A DNA stretch of 64,000 nucleotides from Phycisphaerales bacterium. Lineage in GTDB: Bacteria; Planctomycetota; Phycisphaerae; Phycisphaerales; UBA1924. Numbering within the stretch: the first letter of the stretch is position 1; each line of letters begins with the position of its first letter. The notes beneath the pieces were generated by a model. That model was not told the origin of the DNA. It worked only from the letters and a program-made list of their open reading frames with translations, and searched no databases. The stretch is taken from contig JADLGW010000056.1 of the NCBI GenBank assembly GCA_020849105.1, positions 62,001 to 126,000 on the forward strand, in the 5' to 3' direction. The position numbers and the translations under genes were made by a program. Of the stretch, positions 12,225-21,718 are shown piece by piece.

Positions 12225-13385
12225 ATGACGACGATGAAGACAGCGCCGGCCGGATCGAGCAAGTCCGCCCCCGCCACGGACCGCGTGTTCAACTTCTCCG
12301 CCGGCCCGGGGGTTCTGCCCGAGGAGGTGCTCCGGATCGTCCAGCAGGACGTGTGGAACATCGGCGGCTCCGGCATCGGCATCCTGGAGCACAGCCACCG
12401 CGGGAAGGTCGCGGACCAGGTCTTCGCCGAGTGCGACGCGGACTGCCGCAAGGTCGGGAACATCCCGGCCAACTACAAGGTGCTCTTCCAGACCGGGGGG
12501 GCCAGCGCCCAGAACCACCTGGTGCCGATGAACTTCATGCCCGCGGGCACCACCGCGGACTACATCGTCACGGGGCACTGGGCCCAGAAGTCCTTCGACG
12601 CCGCCGCCGCCCTCGCGAAGTTCCCGGGCGGGGCGTTCGGGACGGCGAACCTCGCGTTCTCCAGCAAGGACAAGAACCACAGTTACATCCCGTCGAAGGA
12701 CCAGTTGAAGTTCTCGTCCAGGCCCGCGTATGTGCACTACTGCACCAACAACACGCTCTACGGCACCGAGTGGCACCGCCTGCCGGAGACCCCCGCCGGC
12801 GTGCCGCTGGTGTGCGACATGTCCAGCGACATCTACTCGCGCCCGGTGGACATCAGCAGGTACGCGCTGATCTATGCCGGCGCCCAGAAGAACGTCGGCC
12901 CCGCCGGCGCCACCCTGGTCATCATCCGCGACGACTTCATGGAGCAGGGCGGCCGCTTCATCCCGGACCTGATGCAGTACCGCGTCTTTGCACCGGAGTT
13001 CAGCCGCCCCAACACCCCGCCGGTGTTCGCGGTCTACGTCATGGGGCAGGTCTTCAAGTGGATCCTGCGCAGCGGCGGGCTCGCGGCCATGCATAAGCAC
13101 AACGAGGCCAAGGCCAAACTCGTCTACGACGTTCTGGACAGCACGAAGTTCTACGAGCCTCACGCCCGGGCGGACAGCCGCTCGCTCATGAACATCACGT
13201 TCCGGCTTCCGAGCGACGACCTGGCCGACAGGTTTGTCAAGGAGGCCAAGGCCCAGGGCCTGGACGGGCTCAAGGGCCACCGCTCCGTCGGTGGCATCCG
13301 CGCGAGCATGTACAACGCCCTCCCCCGCGCCGGGTGCGAGGCCCTCGCCCAGTTCATGCGGGAGTTCGAGCGGAAGAACGGGTGA
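12225..13385 (+). CDS. serC: Phosphoserine aminotransferase
   Basis: PLP enzyme converting 3-phosphohydroxypyruvate and glutamate to phosphoserine and 2-oxoglutarate; the same family also serves pyridoxal phosphate synthesis. 386 residues from ATG 12225 (GTGAGGAAACC upstream). Recognised by FNFSAGPGVLP near residue 22, GILEHSHRG near 49, the PLP lysine in YAGAQKNVGPAGAT near 222, and GGIRASMYNALP near the C-terminus. The N-terminus carries about 20 extra residues relative to E. coli. It forms a two-gene operon with the upstream dehydrogenase. An imperfect inverted repeat without a T run (13387-13418) follows. Confidence 0.95.
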   Translation: MTTMKTAPAGSSKSAPATDRVFNFSAGPGVLPEEVLRIVQQDVWNIGGSGIGILEHSHRGKVADQVFAECDADCRKVGNIPANYKVLFQTGGASAQNHLVPMNFMPAGTTADYIVTGHWAQKSFDAAAALAKFPGGAFGTANLAFSSKDKNHSYIPSKDQLKFSSRPAYVHYCTNNTLYGTEWHRLPETPAGVPLVCDMSSDIYSRPVDISRYALIYAGAQKNVGPAGATLVIIRDDFMEQGGRFIPDLMQYRVFAPEFSRPNTPPVFAVYVMGQVFKWILRSGGLAAMHKHNEAKAKLVYDVLDSTKFYEPHARADSRSLMNITFRLPSDDLADRFVKEAKAQGLDGLKGHRSVGGIRASMYNALPRAGCEALAQFMREFERKNG

Positions 13386-13473
13386 CACCGGCTCGGACCG
13401 AAGGAGGTCAGAAGCCGGCGCGTGATGTAGCCGTCGGCGCGATCGCACGAATCCCCGGCCGCGTTGGCAAGCG

Positions 13474-15273
13474 TCAGTCCCGATCCCCGACCGGGGCATC
13501 GGGAACCTTGAAGATAATGCCGTTGCGCTCCAGCGAGGTGCCCGTCGCGGTGTAGAGCCGCGCCAGCGAGTTCATGTAGTCCGTCAGCGACGACACCTCG
13601 TCGCGCTCCGCCTGCGCCAGCGCCTCCTGCCGCCGCAGTTCCTGGTCAAGGTTCACCACCGTGTACCCGCTCAGCACGCTGATCTCGATGCGGAAGGCCC
13701 GCAGGTCCTCCGCCGCGGCGTAGCGGGCCGCCCGGGTCTGCTCGATGAGGCGGTAGTTGGTGGTGGCGTCGTACAGCGACCGCTTGACCTCGCCCGCCAC
13801 CGACTGCACGGTGTTGCGGTAGGCCAGCACCGCCTGCTCCCGCTCCAGGCGCCGCACCATGTACTGGGCCTCCCGCTGCCGGTTGCCCAGCGGGCGCTCG
13901 AAGATGAACCCCACCAGGTAGTCGATGAACTTGCCCTCGACAACGTCCGCGTACCCCTCACCAAAGTTGTTGTTCAGGCCGATGAACTTGGCCTGAAGGC
14001 GCAGGTCCAGTTGAGGCAGGCGGGCGTTGTCGGCGACGACCTGGCGGATGGAGGTATCGTCGATGCTCAGGATCGCCTGCTGCACCTCCGGTCGCTCCTG
14101 CACCGCCTGGTTCAGCGAATCGAGCAGGTTGAACTGCACCGGCGCGTCCACGGGCATGTCCACCGGGACCAGCAGCACCTCCGACCCCACGGGTAGGCCC
14201 GGGTCGTTCATCAGGGCTTTCAGCCGGTCCCCCGCCTGCCGGAACGTGTTCTGGGCCCGCATGACGTTGGCCCGGCGGGTCTGCACCTGGGAGTTTGCGT
14301 TCGCGATCTGGGCCGGCGTGGCGTCCAGGTTCCGGCGCTTCTCCACCTTGTCGCGGGTGTCCTGGCCCCGCTCCAGCAGGCGCTCCAGGATCAGCAGGTC
14401 TCGGTGCGCCTGGACCAGTTGCCAGTACGCCGTCTCCGTGTCCCCGATCGTGTTCAGGAGTTGGGTCTTGAGCCGGGCAACCTCCGTCCGCTCCGCGTTC
14501 CGGGCCAGCCGGACCTGGGAGAGCGCCACGTCCGACCCAAAGCCCCGCAGCAGCGGCTGGTCATACCGCGCGGTGATCGCGACCTGGTCCTGGATCCCCG
14601 GATTCAGGCGTACGCCGGGTGTGTTGATGTCGGTCTGGTCCAGGTCCTGCTGGACGCTGAACTGCCCGCCGGAGATCGTCTGCCGGCGCAGCCCGGTCTG
14701 GACGTTGTAGACCTGCCGCTCATCGGCCGTTCGGTCCGGGAAACCTCCGGGCGGCGGGAAACTGCTCACCTCCACGGGCCGCGGCTCATCGAGGAGTTGA
14801 GCCGTCGCCTGGCCGAACAGCACCCAGTCGAACGCCGCCTGGGCCGCGACCACTTGCGCCTCGTTGATCGCCGGCGCCAACCGCTGGAACTGCACCTGAA
14901 GGTTGTTCGCGGCCGCGGATCGGATCGCCCGCTCCAGGCTGATGAACGCCCGGCTGTGGGTCTGCCCCGTCAGGTCCTCGTTCATCGGGAAGACCGCGGG
15001 GTCATAGGACTGGGGCCCGGCCATCGCCTCCAGTTCACTCATGAACTCGGGCTTGATACCCAGCGTGGGGACCATGACTTCCCGCTCCATCACCCGGGTG
15101 GTGGCGTAGGGCTCGGTGGGGGCAAGTTCGCGCCGGACGGATTCGATCACGGACCGTTGCAGGTCCAGTTCGCTCTGGCGTGCCAGCGGCGACGAACAGG
15201 ACGCGAGCCCGGCCACCAGCAGGAGGGCCACGGCGCGGCGGCGGTAGCGGGGGGGTGTCATGCGGTCGGTCAC
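13474..15273 (-). CDS. TolC-family outer-membrane efflux lipoprotein
   Basis: Outer-membrane channel component of efflux or type I secretion. 599 residues from GTG 15273; ATG 15261 four codons in is an alternative. The N-terminus is a lipoprotein signal (ALLLVAGLASC, cleavage before Cys). The mature part has the long heptad-rich helices and two similar halves expected of OEP repeats, for example an ERTEVARLKTQLLNTIGDTE stretch around residue 225 and a RRQEALAQAERDEVSSLTDY stretch near the C-terminus. No inner-membrane partner is adjacent; the RND pump at 53.9-58.2 kb lacks its own channel gene, so this could serve it (inference). Its own promoter lies upstream. Confidence 0.88.
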   Translation of the reverse strand: MTDRMTPPRYRRRAVALLLVAGLASCSSPLARQSELDLQRSVIESVRRELAPTEPYATTRVMEREVMVPTLGIKPEFMSELEAMAGPQSYDPAVFPMNEDLTGQTHSRAFISLERAIRSAAANNLQVQFQRLAPAINEAQVVAAQAAFDWVLFGQATAQLLDEPRPVEVSSFPPPGGFPDRTADERQVYNVQTGLRRQTISGGQFSVQQDLDQTDINTPGVRLNPGIQDQVAITARYDQPLLRGFGSDVALSQVRLARNAERTEVARLKTQLLNTIGDTETAYWQLVQAHRDLLILERLLERGQDTRDKVEKRRNLDATPAQIANANSQVQTRRANVMRAQNTFRQAGDRLKALMNDPGLPVGSEVLLVPVDMPVDAPVQFNLLDSLNQAVQERPEVQQAILSIDDTSIRQVVADNARLPQLDLRLQAKFIGLNNNFGEGYADVVEGKFIDYLVGFIFERPLGNRQREAQYMVRRLEREQAVLAYRNTVQSVAGEVKRSLYDATTNYRLIEQTRAARYAAAEDLRAFRIEISVLSGYTVVNLDQELRRQEALAQAERDEVSSLTDYMNSLARLYTATGTSLERNGIIFKVPDAPVGDRD

Positions 15274-15344
15274 CGGTGTAGGTTGGTCGGCGACAGGCTG
15301 TCCACCGAACGCGTTGTGGGCCTCACGCCGCGGAACGGCCGACT

Positions 15345-15372
15345 ACAGTAGCCAGCCACTGGCGCGTGCCAA
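15345..15372 (-). promoter_or_regulatory. Promoter of TolC-family gene
   Basis: On the minus strand TTGGCA (15372-15367), 16 bases, TACTGT (15350-15345), preceded by TGGC. The leader would be about 65 bases. Confidence 0.45.
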
Positions 15373-15455
15373 GTCCGACGGAGAGGATAGCACACGCCTG
15401 GTGCCGCGGAGCGGGCCGCCCGGAGGGGCGGCGCAGGCAGGGAAGGAGCCGGATC

Positions 15456-16709
15456 GTGACCAGAACCACCACCATCAGCAGTTTGAATCGTCGTGCGGCC
15501 CTGGCGCTCGGGGCATCGCTCGTGGTCGCCGCGGGCGCTGCCGCCCAGGTGAGCCCGGTCGAGCCCTACTGGGCCCTGATCGTGTCGCCGGACGCGGTCC
15601 TGCGGAGCGGCGACCGAGAGCAGTACTACCCCGTCGCAACTCTGCCCGCCGGGCAGATGGTGCATGTGGACGGCGAGGGCGGCGGATGGAGCCGCATCGA
15701 GTATCCGAAGGGGACCACGGCGTTCATCGCGACTGACGCCGTCAACGCGGGGGGCGACGGCAAGACCGTGGTTCTGGCCCGCCCCGAGAAGCCGAGGGCG
15801 GCACGCCTGGATGCGCCCAAGGCCGTCGGCAGTTGGCGGACGCTGGGCGACACCCCTTTGCCCGCCGGAACCAGCCTGATTCTGGCCTTCCCCACACCGC
15901 TCGAAGATTCCGGCGGAAGGACCGCGTACCGCGTGATGGCGCCGGAATCCGCTCGCGGTTACGTCTCTTCCGCGGCGCTCCAAAGGGCCACGCCGGATCA
16001 GGTCGCCGCGTATCTGCACACAACGCCGCCGGCGCCGGGCGGCGGCACGCCCGCCGCTCCGACGAGAACGAGCGTCGCGGGCGAGAATCCGGCGAAGACG
16101 GCGCCGCCCCCGGTTGTCAAGCGCGAGCCGACGCTGCTGGACCGGCTGGATTCGGCCTTCACCGCCGTGCAGGAGCAGCCGATCGACAAGGCGGAGTTCA
16201 GCGAACTGATCGCCGAGTACGAAAAGGCGCTTGCGGGCACGCCCGACGAGCCGCTCAACCGGATGACCAGGGCGCGGCTTGCCCAGCGGATTGAGGTTCT
16301 CCGCCTGCGCGCCTCGTACCAGAAGGAAGTCCAGGCGATGGCCGCGGACAAGCCTGACTATTCCGGGGCGGAGCAGCGGGCCGCCGCCGTGATCGGCGAC
16401 CTGGAGAAGGTCAGGACGTATGACGCGGTGGGTAGGCTGTCGGCAAGCGCGATTTACGATGGCAAACGCCTGCCGCTGATGTACCGCATCCAGTCCGTGG
16501 GCTCGCCGCTCCCCCGGACCATCGGTTATGTGCGGCCCGGGTCGATGGAACTGGAGTCGAAGGTCGGCCGCCTGGTCGGGGTGGTCGGGCAGTCGTCGCT
16601 CGACCCGGACCTGAAACTCAAGATCATCGTGCCGATCCGGGTGGACCTGCTCCAGGCCGAGGGACCGGAGCCGGTCACACCGCCACCCGCACCGGCGTCC
16701 GGAACCTGA
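15456..16709 (+). CDS. Secreted protein with N-terminal SH3-like domain
   Basis: 417 residues from GTG 15456, chosen because AAGGAG lies seven bases upstream. A signal peptide follows (ALALGASLVVAAGAAAQ). Residues about 40-95 resemble a bacterial SH3 domain (PDAVLRSGDREQYYPVATLP then GWSRIEYPKG), a fold that often binds cell-wall peptides. A second, weaker SH3-like segment may follow around 125-180. A Pro/Ala linker at about 195-225 leads to an alpha-helical part and a C-terminal small beta domain ending VPIRVDLLQAEGPEPVTPPP. No catalytic motif seen. Function unknown; probably envelope-associated. Divergent from the TolC-family gene. Confidence 0.75.
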   Translation: MTRTTTISSLNRRAALALGASLVVAAGAAAQVSPVEPYWALIVSPDAVLRSGDREQYYPVATLPAGQMVHVDGEGGGWSRIEYPKGTTAFIATDAVNAGGDGKTVVLARPEKPRAARLDAPKAVGSWRTLGDTPLPAGTSLILAFPTPLEDSGGRTAYRVMAPESARGYVSSAALQRATPDQVAAYLHTTPPAPGGGTPAAPTRTSVAGENPAKTAPPPVVKREPTLLDRLDSAFTAVQEQPIDKAEFSELIAEYEKALAGTPDEPLNRMTRARLAQRIEVLRLRASYQKEVQAMAADKPDYSGAEQRAAAVIGDLEKVRTYDAVGRLSASAIYDGKRLPLMYRIQSVGSPLPRTIGYVRPGSMELESKVGRLVGVVGQSSLDPDLKLKIIVPIRVDLLQAEGPEPVTPPPAPASGT

Positions 16710-16736
16710 AGTGGTTCCCGAATCCGATTCGCGCGG

Positions 16737-16742
16737 TAGGCT
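16737..16742 (+). promoter_or_regulatory. -10 box of a probable leaderless cytochrome gene
   Basis: TAGGCT ends six bases before ATG 16749, and no Shine-Dalgarno is present. Confidence 0.4.
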
Positions 16743-16748
16743 GGTGAA

Positions 16749-19550
16749 ATGATGATGTCTTGGTCGCACGCGGGGCTGCGGCGCGTTGTCCTGCCCCTTT
16801 GCTGGGCGGGACTCGCGGCCGCGGCGTTCCTCATCGCAGGTGTCGTGCCGCAACCGGGCTCTGCGGTCACAAGCGGGCGGCCGGCCGACCCTGCCATCGG
16901 TGGCTGGTCCGCGGTTTTTTCGGGGGCAGGACGAGAAGCAAAGGCAGTCTGGGCGACAGCAGCCCTGGCGCTGGCGGCCGGCGAGTCGCCGCACCCGGCA
17001 ATCCCGGCTGCGGGCTTCACGGCCACCTTCAGCGGGAACGTCGCGATCGACCGCGGCGGGCGGTACCGGTTCACCATCGAGTGCGAGGGTGGGTCGGGAA
17101 CCCTGACCATCTATGACCGAACGGCGAAGGCTTTGGGAACCGCCCAGGGCTCTGTGCGCGGGGGCCAGACGGCCTGGATAGACCTGCCCGCGGGGGAGGT
17201 GTCGCTGTCGGTGAAGTTCACTCGTCGCGGAGATGCGCCGGCGCGATTGCGGACGGTGTGGGAGCGTGCGGGAATCGGCGAGGCCGGATTTGTGGCGGAA
17301 GCGCTGCCGCCGGCGGCGGTTACTGTGCCCCCCTTTGCCCGCGGGGACGCGGCAACAGCGGTGGCGACCGCGCACGGCCGGGCCCTGCTTTCGGATCTCG
17401 GGTGTGCCAGTTGTCACGATGCGGGCGGCGCGGTCCAGGCACCGCCCGGCCCGAATCTCGGAGACATCGGGTCTCGGGCCTCGGCCGCGTGGTTGGAGAA
17501 ATGGCTCGCGAACCCCGCGGCGTTGAAGCCCGGCACCCGGATGCCGCGGGTCCTCGGTGATACCCCGAAGGACAGGGCCGACGCCCGTGCAATCGTGGCG
17601 TTCTTGACTTCCGTCGGCGGCGGGGCGGCGTGGGAAGCCCCCGCGACGGAGCCCGCGGGTCTGGCCCGGGGGCGGCTCCTCTACCACACCGTCGGGTGCG
17701 TCGCGTGCCACGGGCCGCTGGAGCCGCCGGCGGTCGTGTTCAGCGCGAAGGGCGAACCCGCCGACCCGGCGTGGACGCCGCCGAGCGCACCGGAGCCATT
17801 CGGCGACCTGCGTGGCAAGTGGCGGCCCCGCGCGCTCGCGGAGTTTCTGGCCGACCCGCTGAAGACACGGCCCGCCGGACGAATGCCATCGATGGCACTG
17901 TCGAGCGAAGAGGCCGACTTCATCGCGACTTACCTTGTGAGCCTGTGGAATCCGGGGGCTTTCCAGCCCCCGGATCGGGGCCTGAAAGGCCCCGCCCCGG
18001 CAGTCGTGGACGCCGGCCGCGCCGCGTTCGCGGCACGCGGCTGCGCATCGTGCCACGAACTTGGTGCCAACCGACCGGCCGTGGCGTCCACGCTCACAGC
18101 GCCCGGGCTGGCGAACCTCGATGCGCTCAAAGGCTGCCTGGACCCGAAGGATGCGAACTCGCCGCGGTATGACATCTCATCAGCCGACCGCTCGGCCCTG
18201 GCGGCAGCGCTGAACGCGGCGCGGGGCTGGCCGAAGGAACTCGCCGCCGCGCCCATCGACGCGGCCGCGCTGACGATCGACGCGCTCGGCTGCCGCAACT
18301 GCCATGAGCGCGACGGCCGGGGCGGGCCCGCGGACGGCCTGAAGCCCTACTTCCGCGCGAACGTGGAGGCGGACCTGGGCGACGAGGGCCGCCTCCCGCC
18401 GCGGCTGACCGGGGTTGGTGCGAAACTCACGACGTCCTATGCCCGCGACGTGCTTCTCTCGGCTGCGCGGGCCAGGCCGTACATGGCGACGCGCATGCCG
18501 CAGTTTGGTGAGGCCCGTGTCGGCACGCTCGCCGCCGCGCTGGCAGAGACCGGCGGCATCTTTCCGGACAGCGACGCCCGCGAGCCCGAGGCGAGCAACG
18601 AGCGCGTCGCTGCCGGGCGAACACTCGTGGGCGACAAGGGGATGAACTGCATCTCCTGCCACACCTTCGGCGACGCCCCGCCCGCGGGCACCCCCGGCCC
18701 GGACATCACCAAGTTCGCCGCCCGCCTGCGCCACGGGTGGTTCGACGCCTACATCATGGACCCGCAGCGGTTCAAGCCCGGCACGAAGATGACCGCGTTC
18801 TACCACACGCTGGACGGGAAGGGCACAGTGAAAGATGTCTTCGGTGGTGAGCCGGCGGCGCAGCGCGATGCGCTGTGGGCGTACTTCACCCTTGGGGAGT
18901 TCGCGCCGGAGCCCGAGGGGCTGCCGCGGGCGGGCGGGGACGGGCTGGCGATCACGATCGGGGACCGGCCGGTTGTCTTCCGCGCGTTCCTGAAAGACGC
19001 GGGCAGCCGCGGGATCGCGGTGGGGTATCCGGCGGCGATGGGCGGTCTGCACTTCGCGTTCGATGCGGAGGCGTGCCGCCTGGTGGATGCATGGCGCGGG
19101 GACTTCCTGGATGCAACGGGGGCGTGGAAGAACCGCGGGGGGCAGATCGTCGGGGGTCGCGGCGGCGTCGTGTGGGCGGCGCCCGGGGGACCGGCGATCC
19201 GGGTCATCAGCGCCCCGGACTCGCTGTCGGCGGGGCCGGCACGGTTCCTCGGGTACTCGCTGGATGGTCAGGGTGTGCCGACGTTCCGGTACGCGTTCGG
19301 CCCTGTTCAGGTTGAGGAGTGCTTCAAGCCCGAACCCGGCGGCGGGGCGGTCCTGCGGGCCTTTGCGGTGGCGGGCCTGACGCCGGGCGATGCCGTCTGG
19401 GTGAGTGTCGGCACGGGCGGGACGGTCGTCGCGTCCGGCGTCGCGGGTCGAGAGGTGGATGACGAGGGGACGCGGTGGATCGCCTTCACACCTGACGGGG
19501 GTCGCGCCGCGTTCAGCCTCAGGATTCCGGTGAAGGAGGGCACGCCGTGA
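16749..19550 (+). CDS. Secreted multi-haem cytochrome c-type protein (five CxxCH)
   Basis: 933 residues with an N-terminal signal/anchor helix (LCWAGLAAAAFLIAGVV). Residues about 50-180 form a beta-rich PA14-like domain. Five haem c motifs follow: CASCH (219), CVACH (317), CASCH (432), CRNCH (515) and CISCH (634), in repeated cytochrome-c-like domains, the usual design of PVC-group cytochrome proteins. The last ~260 residues are a haem-free beta-rich domain starting near GDGLAITIGDRPVVFR. It is translationally coupled to the next gene through GTGA at 19547-19550, so electrons are probably passed between this protein and a secreted dehydrogenase-like propeller. Three ATG codons in a row open the gene. 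A 45-base double palindrome lies in frame at 17950-17994. Confidence 0.87.
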   Translation: MMMSWSHAGLRRVVLPLCWAGLAAAAFLIAGVVPQPGSAVTSGRPADPAIGGWSAVFSGAGREAKAVWATAALALAAGESPHPAIPAAGFTATFSGNVAIDRGGRYRFTIECEGGSGTLTIYDRTAKALGTAQGSVRGGQTAWIDLPAGEVSLSVKFTRRGDAPARLRTVWERAGIGEAGFVAEALPPAAVTVPPFARGDAATAVATAHGRALLSDLGCASCHDAGGAVQAPPGPNLGDIGSRASAAWLEKWLANPAALKPGTRMPRVLGDTPKDRADARAIVAFLTSVGGGAAWEAPATEPAGLARGRLLYHTVGCVACHGPLEPPAVVFSAKGEPADPAWTPPSAPEPFGDLRGKWRPRALAEFLADPLKTRPAGRMPSMALSSEEADFIATYLVSLWNPGAFQPPDRGLKGPAPAVVDAGRAAFAARGCASCHELGANRPAVASTLTAPGLANLDALKGCLDPKDANSPRYDISSADRSALAAALNAARGWPKELAAAPIDAAALTIDALGCRNCHERDGRGGPADGLKPYFRANVEADLGDEGRLPPRLTGVGAKLTTSYARDVLLSAARARPYMATRMPQFGEARVGTLAAALAETGGIFPDSDAREPEASNERVAAGRTLVGDKGMNCISCHTFGDAPPAGTPGPDITKFAARLRHGWFDAYIMDPQRFKPGTKMTAFYHTLDGKGTVKDVFGGEPAAQRDALWAYFTLGEFAPEPEGLPRAGGDGLAITIGDRPVVFRAFLKDAGSRGIAVGYPAAMGGLHFAFDAEACRLVDAWRGDFLDATGAWKNRGGQIVGGRGGVVWAAPGGPAIRVISAPDSLSAGPARFLGYSLDGQGVPTFRYAFGPVQVEECFKPEPGGGAVLRAFAVAGLTPGDAVWVSVGTGGTVVASGVAGREVDDEGTRWIAFTPDGGRAAFSLRIPVKEGTP
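17950..17994 (+). repeat. In-frame double palindrome inside the cytochrome gene
   Basis: Stem 1 is ATCCGGGGGCT-TTCC-AGCCCCCGGAT (11 bp, perfect). It is followed directly by CGGGGCCT-GAA-AGGCCCCG (8 bp, perfect). The total is 45 bases, a multiple of three. The encoded stretch from Pro-Gly-Ala-Phe to Lys-Gly-Pro lies between two cytochrome domains. Confidence 0.7.
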
Positions 19551-21634
19551 GACTCATCCCGATCATCGTGGTGGCGGCCCTCGCCTCGCACGCGGCCGCG
19601 CAGCAGGCGGTCGTCATCGGCGGCGTCGAGTACCGGAAGATGGACTCTCGGGCCGCGACCGAGGCACGCATGATGTCGCTTCTCTTCCCGGACAGCGTGA
19701 CATGGGGAGACTGGCACATGCTCGCGCCGTTCCCTTACGCCGGGCACGGGAAGGATGACCTCAGGACGGTGCTCGCGCCGGAGTCGGACCTGGCGAAGAT
19801 GGCCGCCGGCGGGCCGGGCCCGGACCTGGGCGCGGTGTACCGGGGCAAACTCGGCACCGATGCAGAGTGGAAGAGCGTCGGCGACATTTCGAACCACTCC
19901 TGCCAGTTCAACAACTTCGGCGACCCGCAACTGGACAACAACGCCGTCGGCTACCTGTACACGACGGTGACGGCCACGAAGGACACGGCGCTCGACGTGA
20001 CCATGGGCTCCGACGACGGGCTGCGGTTCTGGCTCAACGGGATGCTTCTGGTGGACGCGGACGTGCCGCGGGGGCTGGACCCGGAGGCCCACCACCTGCG
20101 CCTTCACCTGCGCGCCGGTGTCAACCATGTGCTCGCAAAGGTCTCGCAGGGCGCGGGCGGCTGGGAGTACCAGATCAACACGCGGGCCCCCATGGACCCG
20201 CTGGTGGACGCACAACTCCGTTACTACCTGGACCTGGATTTTCCCGCGACTCCGGAGGACGAGTACTACCGCGCGATCACGATCCCCGTGCCGGAGGATG
20301 TCGTGCTGGAGGTCGGCGGCCTGGACGTGATGCCCGACGGCCGCCCGGCCGTGTGTACGCGCCGCGGCGACGTGTTCATCGTGGACGGGGCGTACGACGA
20401 CCCGCCGGTCGCGGTGAGGTTCAACCGGTTCGCCTCGGGGTTGCACGAGCCGCTGGGCCTGGCGGTGCGGCAGGAGGATGGGCACACGAGCGTCTACTGC
20501 GTGCAGCGCGGCGAACTCACGCGCCTGGTCGATGAGACCGGAGACGGCGTGGCGGATCGGTACGACAGCGTGTCTTCCGGCTGGGGCGTCAGCGGGAACT
20601 ACCACGAGTTTGCCTTCGGCCCGAAGTTCGACGCCGCGGGGCGTGCCTGGGTCACGCTCAATGTCGGGTTCTGCGACGCGCTGGGCAAGTCGGTCGTGCC
20701 GTACCGCGGCTGGGCGGTCACGGTGGACACCGCAACCGGTCGGATGACGCCGATCTGCGGCGGTTTGCGCTCGCCCAACGGCATCGGGCAGTGGACCGAC
20801 GGCAGCGTTTTCTACCTCGACAACCAGGGTGACTATGTGGGCACGAACCGCATGATGCTCATGGCTCCGGGGGAATGGGCCGGCCACCCCAGCGGCCTGC
20901 GCTGGAGACCGGGCTATAACGAGGGCGATCCGGACCCGCAGCGGCAGCGCGCAACGATCTGGTTCCCCTACAAGAAGATGGGCCAGTCCGCGGCGGACTT
21001 CCTGCTGCAGAACGGCGACAGGTTCGGCCCGTGGGACGGCCAGGTGTTCGTCGGCGACCAGACTCTGTGCAGCGTGATGCGGGTCGATCTTGAGGTGGTG
21101 GACGGATTCCACCAGGGCGTGTGCTTCCCCTTCCGTTCCGGGCTGGACTGCGGCGTCAACCGGCTGGCGTGGGGCAGGGACGGCTCGATGTTCGTCGGGC
21201 AGACCGACCGCGGGTGGGGCTCGATCGGGCGCCTGCGCTACGGCCTGCAACGGATCGTCCCGACTGGCAAGCAGGCCTTTGAGGTCCGGACCATGAAGGC
21301 CGCGGCCGGGGGCTTCACGCTGACGTTCACAAAGGACGTGGACCCTGCGACCGCCGCCGACCCGGCTTCGTACGCGATGAGCAGTTATACATACGAGTAC
21401 CACGCCACATACGGCTCACCGGAAATGGAGGGGCGGCGGCTGAGCATCTCGTCCGCCGAGGTTGCGGACGCCCGCACCGTGCGCCTGCACGTCGAGGGGC
21501 TGCGTTCCGGCGGTGAGGGGTATGTACACGAACTGACGCTGACCGGTGTGCGGGACGCGGCCGGCTCGCCGCTGCTCCACCCGGTGGCGTACTACACGAT
21601 GCAGAAAGCCGTGCCGGTAACGGCGGCGCGGTAG
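19547..21634 (+). CDS. Secreted beta-propeller protein, sorbosone dehydrogenase-like, paired with cytochrome
   Basis: 695 residues from GTG 19547, overlapping the cytochrome stop by four bases. Signal peptide RLIPIIVVAALASHAAAQ. Residues about 120-220 look like a carbohydrate-binding or PA14-like sandwich (DVTMGSDDGLRFWLNG). The central part from about 245 has repeated blades with PEDVVLEVGGLDVMPDG, GLHEPLGLAVRQEDG, LRSPNGIGQWTDGSVFY and DCGVNRLAWGRDGSMFVG, as in glucose/sorbosone dehydrogenase-type propellers of planctomycetes. The C-terminal ~100 residues are an Ig-like domain. Probably a periplasmic sugar-oxidising or sensing protein using the upstream cytochrome as acceptor; this is inferred from the pairing. 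PQQ binding was not verified. Confidence 0.8.
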   Translation: MRLIPIIVVAALASHAAAQQAVVIGGVEYRKMDSRAATEARMMSLLFPDSVTWGDWHMLAPFPYAGHGKDDLRTVLAPESDLAKMAAGGPGPDLGAVYRGKLGTDAEWKSVGDISNHSCQFNNFGDPQLDNNAVGYLYTTVTATKDTALDVTMGSDDGLRFWLNGMLLVDADVPRGLDPEAHHLRLHLRAGVNHVLAKVSQGAGGWEYQINTRAPMDPLVDAQLRYYLDLDFPATPEDEYYRAITIPVPEDVVLEVGGLDVMPDGRPAVCTRRGDVFIVDGAYDDPPVAVRFNRFASGLHEPLGLAVRQEDGHTSVYCVQRGELTRLVDETGDGVADRYDSVSSGWGVSGNYHEFAFGPKFDAAGRAWVTLNVGFCDALGKSVVPYRGWAVTVDTATGRMTPICGGLRSPNGIGQWTDGSVFYLDNQGDYVGTNRMMLMAPGEWAGHPSGLRWRPGYNEGDPDPQRQRATIWFPYKKMGQSAADFLLQNGDRFGPWDGQVFVGDQTLCSVMRVDLEVVDGFHQGVCFPFRSGLDCGVNRLAWGRDGSMFVGQTDRGWGSIGRLRYGLQRIVPTGKQAFEVRTMKAAAGGFTLTFTKDVDPATAADPASYAMSSYTYEYHATYGSPEMEGRRLSISSAEVADARTVRLHVEGLRSGGEGYVHELTLTGVRDAAGSPLLHPVAYYTMQKAVPVTAAR

Positions 21635-21718
21635 GGGCGCAGCGGTGACATGCAGCGGGTTTGCCCGGGGCCTTGAAGGCTGGGCGGCGCCGCGACCCGG
21701 GCATGAGAAAGGAGAATT

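Noticed and set aside
13401..13428. AAGGAGGT followed by GTG-ATG-TAG downstream of serC
   Set aside because: The spacing is too long and the frame is only two codons; probably part of the inverted repeat between convergent genes.
15270..18056. Long minus-strand open frame of 928 codons opposite the SH3-like and cytochrome genes
   Set aside because: It lies antisense to two genes with clear domains; its translation is Arg/Gly/Pro-rich without motifs, as expected from high GC.
19307..21403. Long minus-strand open frame opposite the propeller gene
   Set aside because: Antisense shadow; the plus-strand product has a signal peptide and propeller motifs, this one has none.
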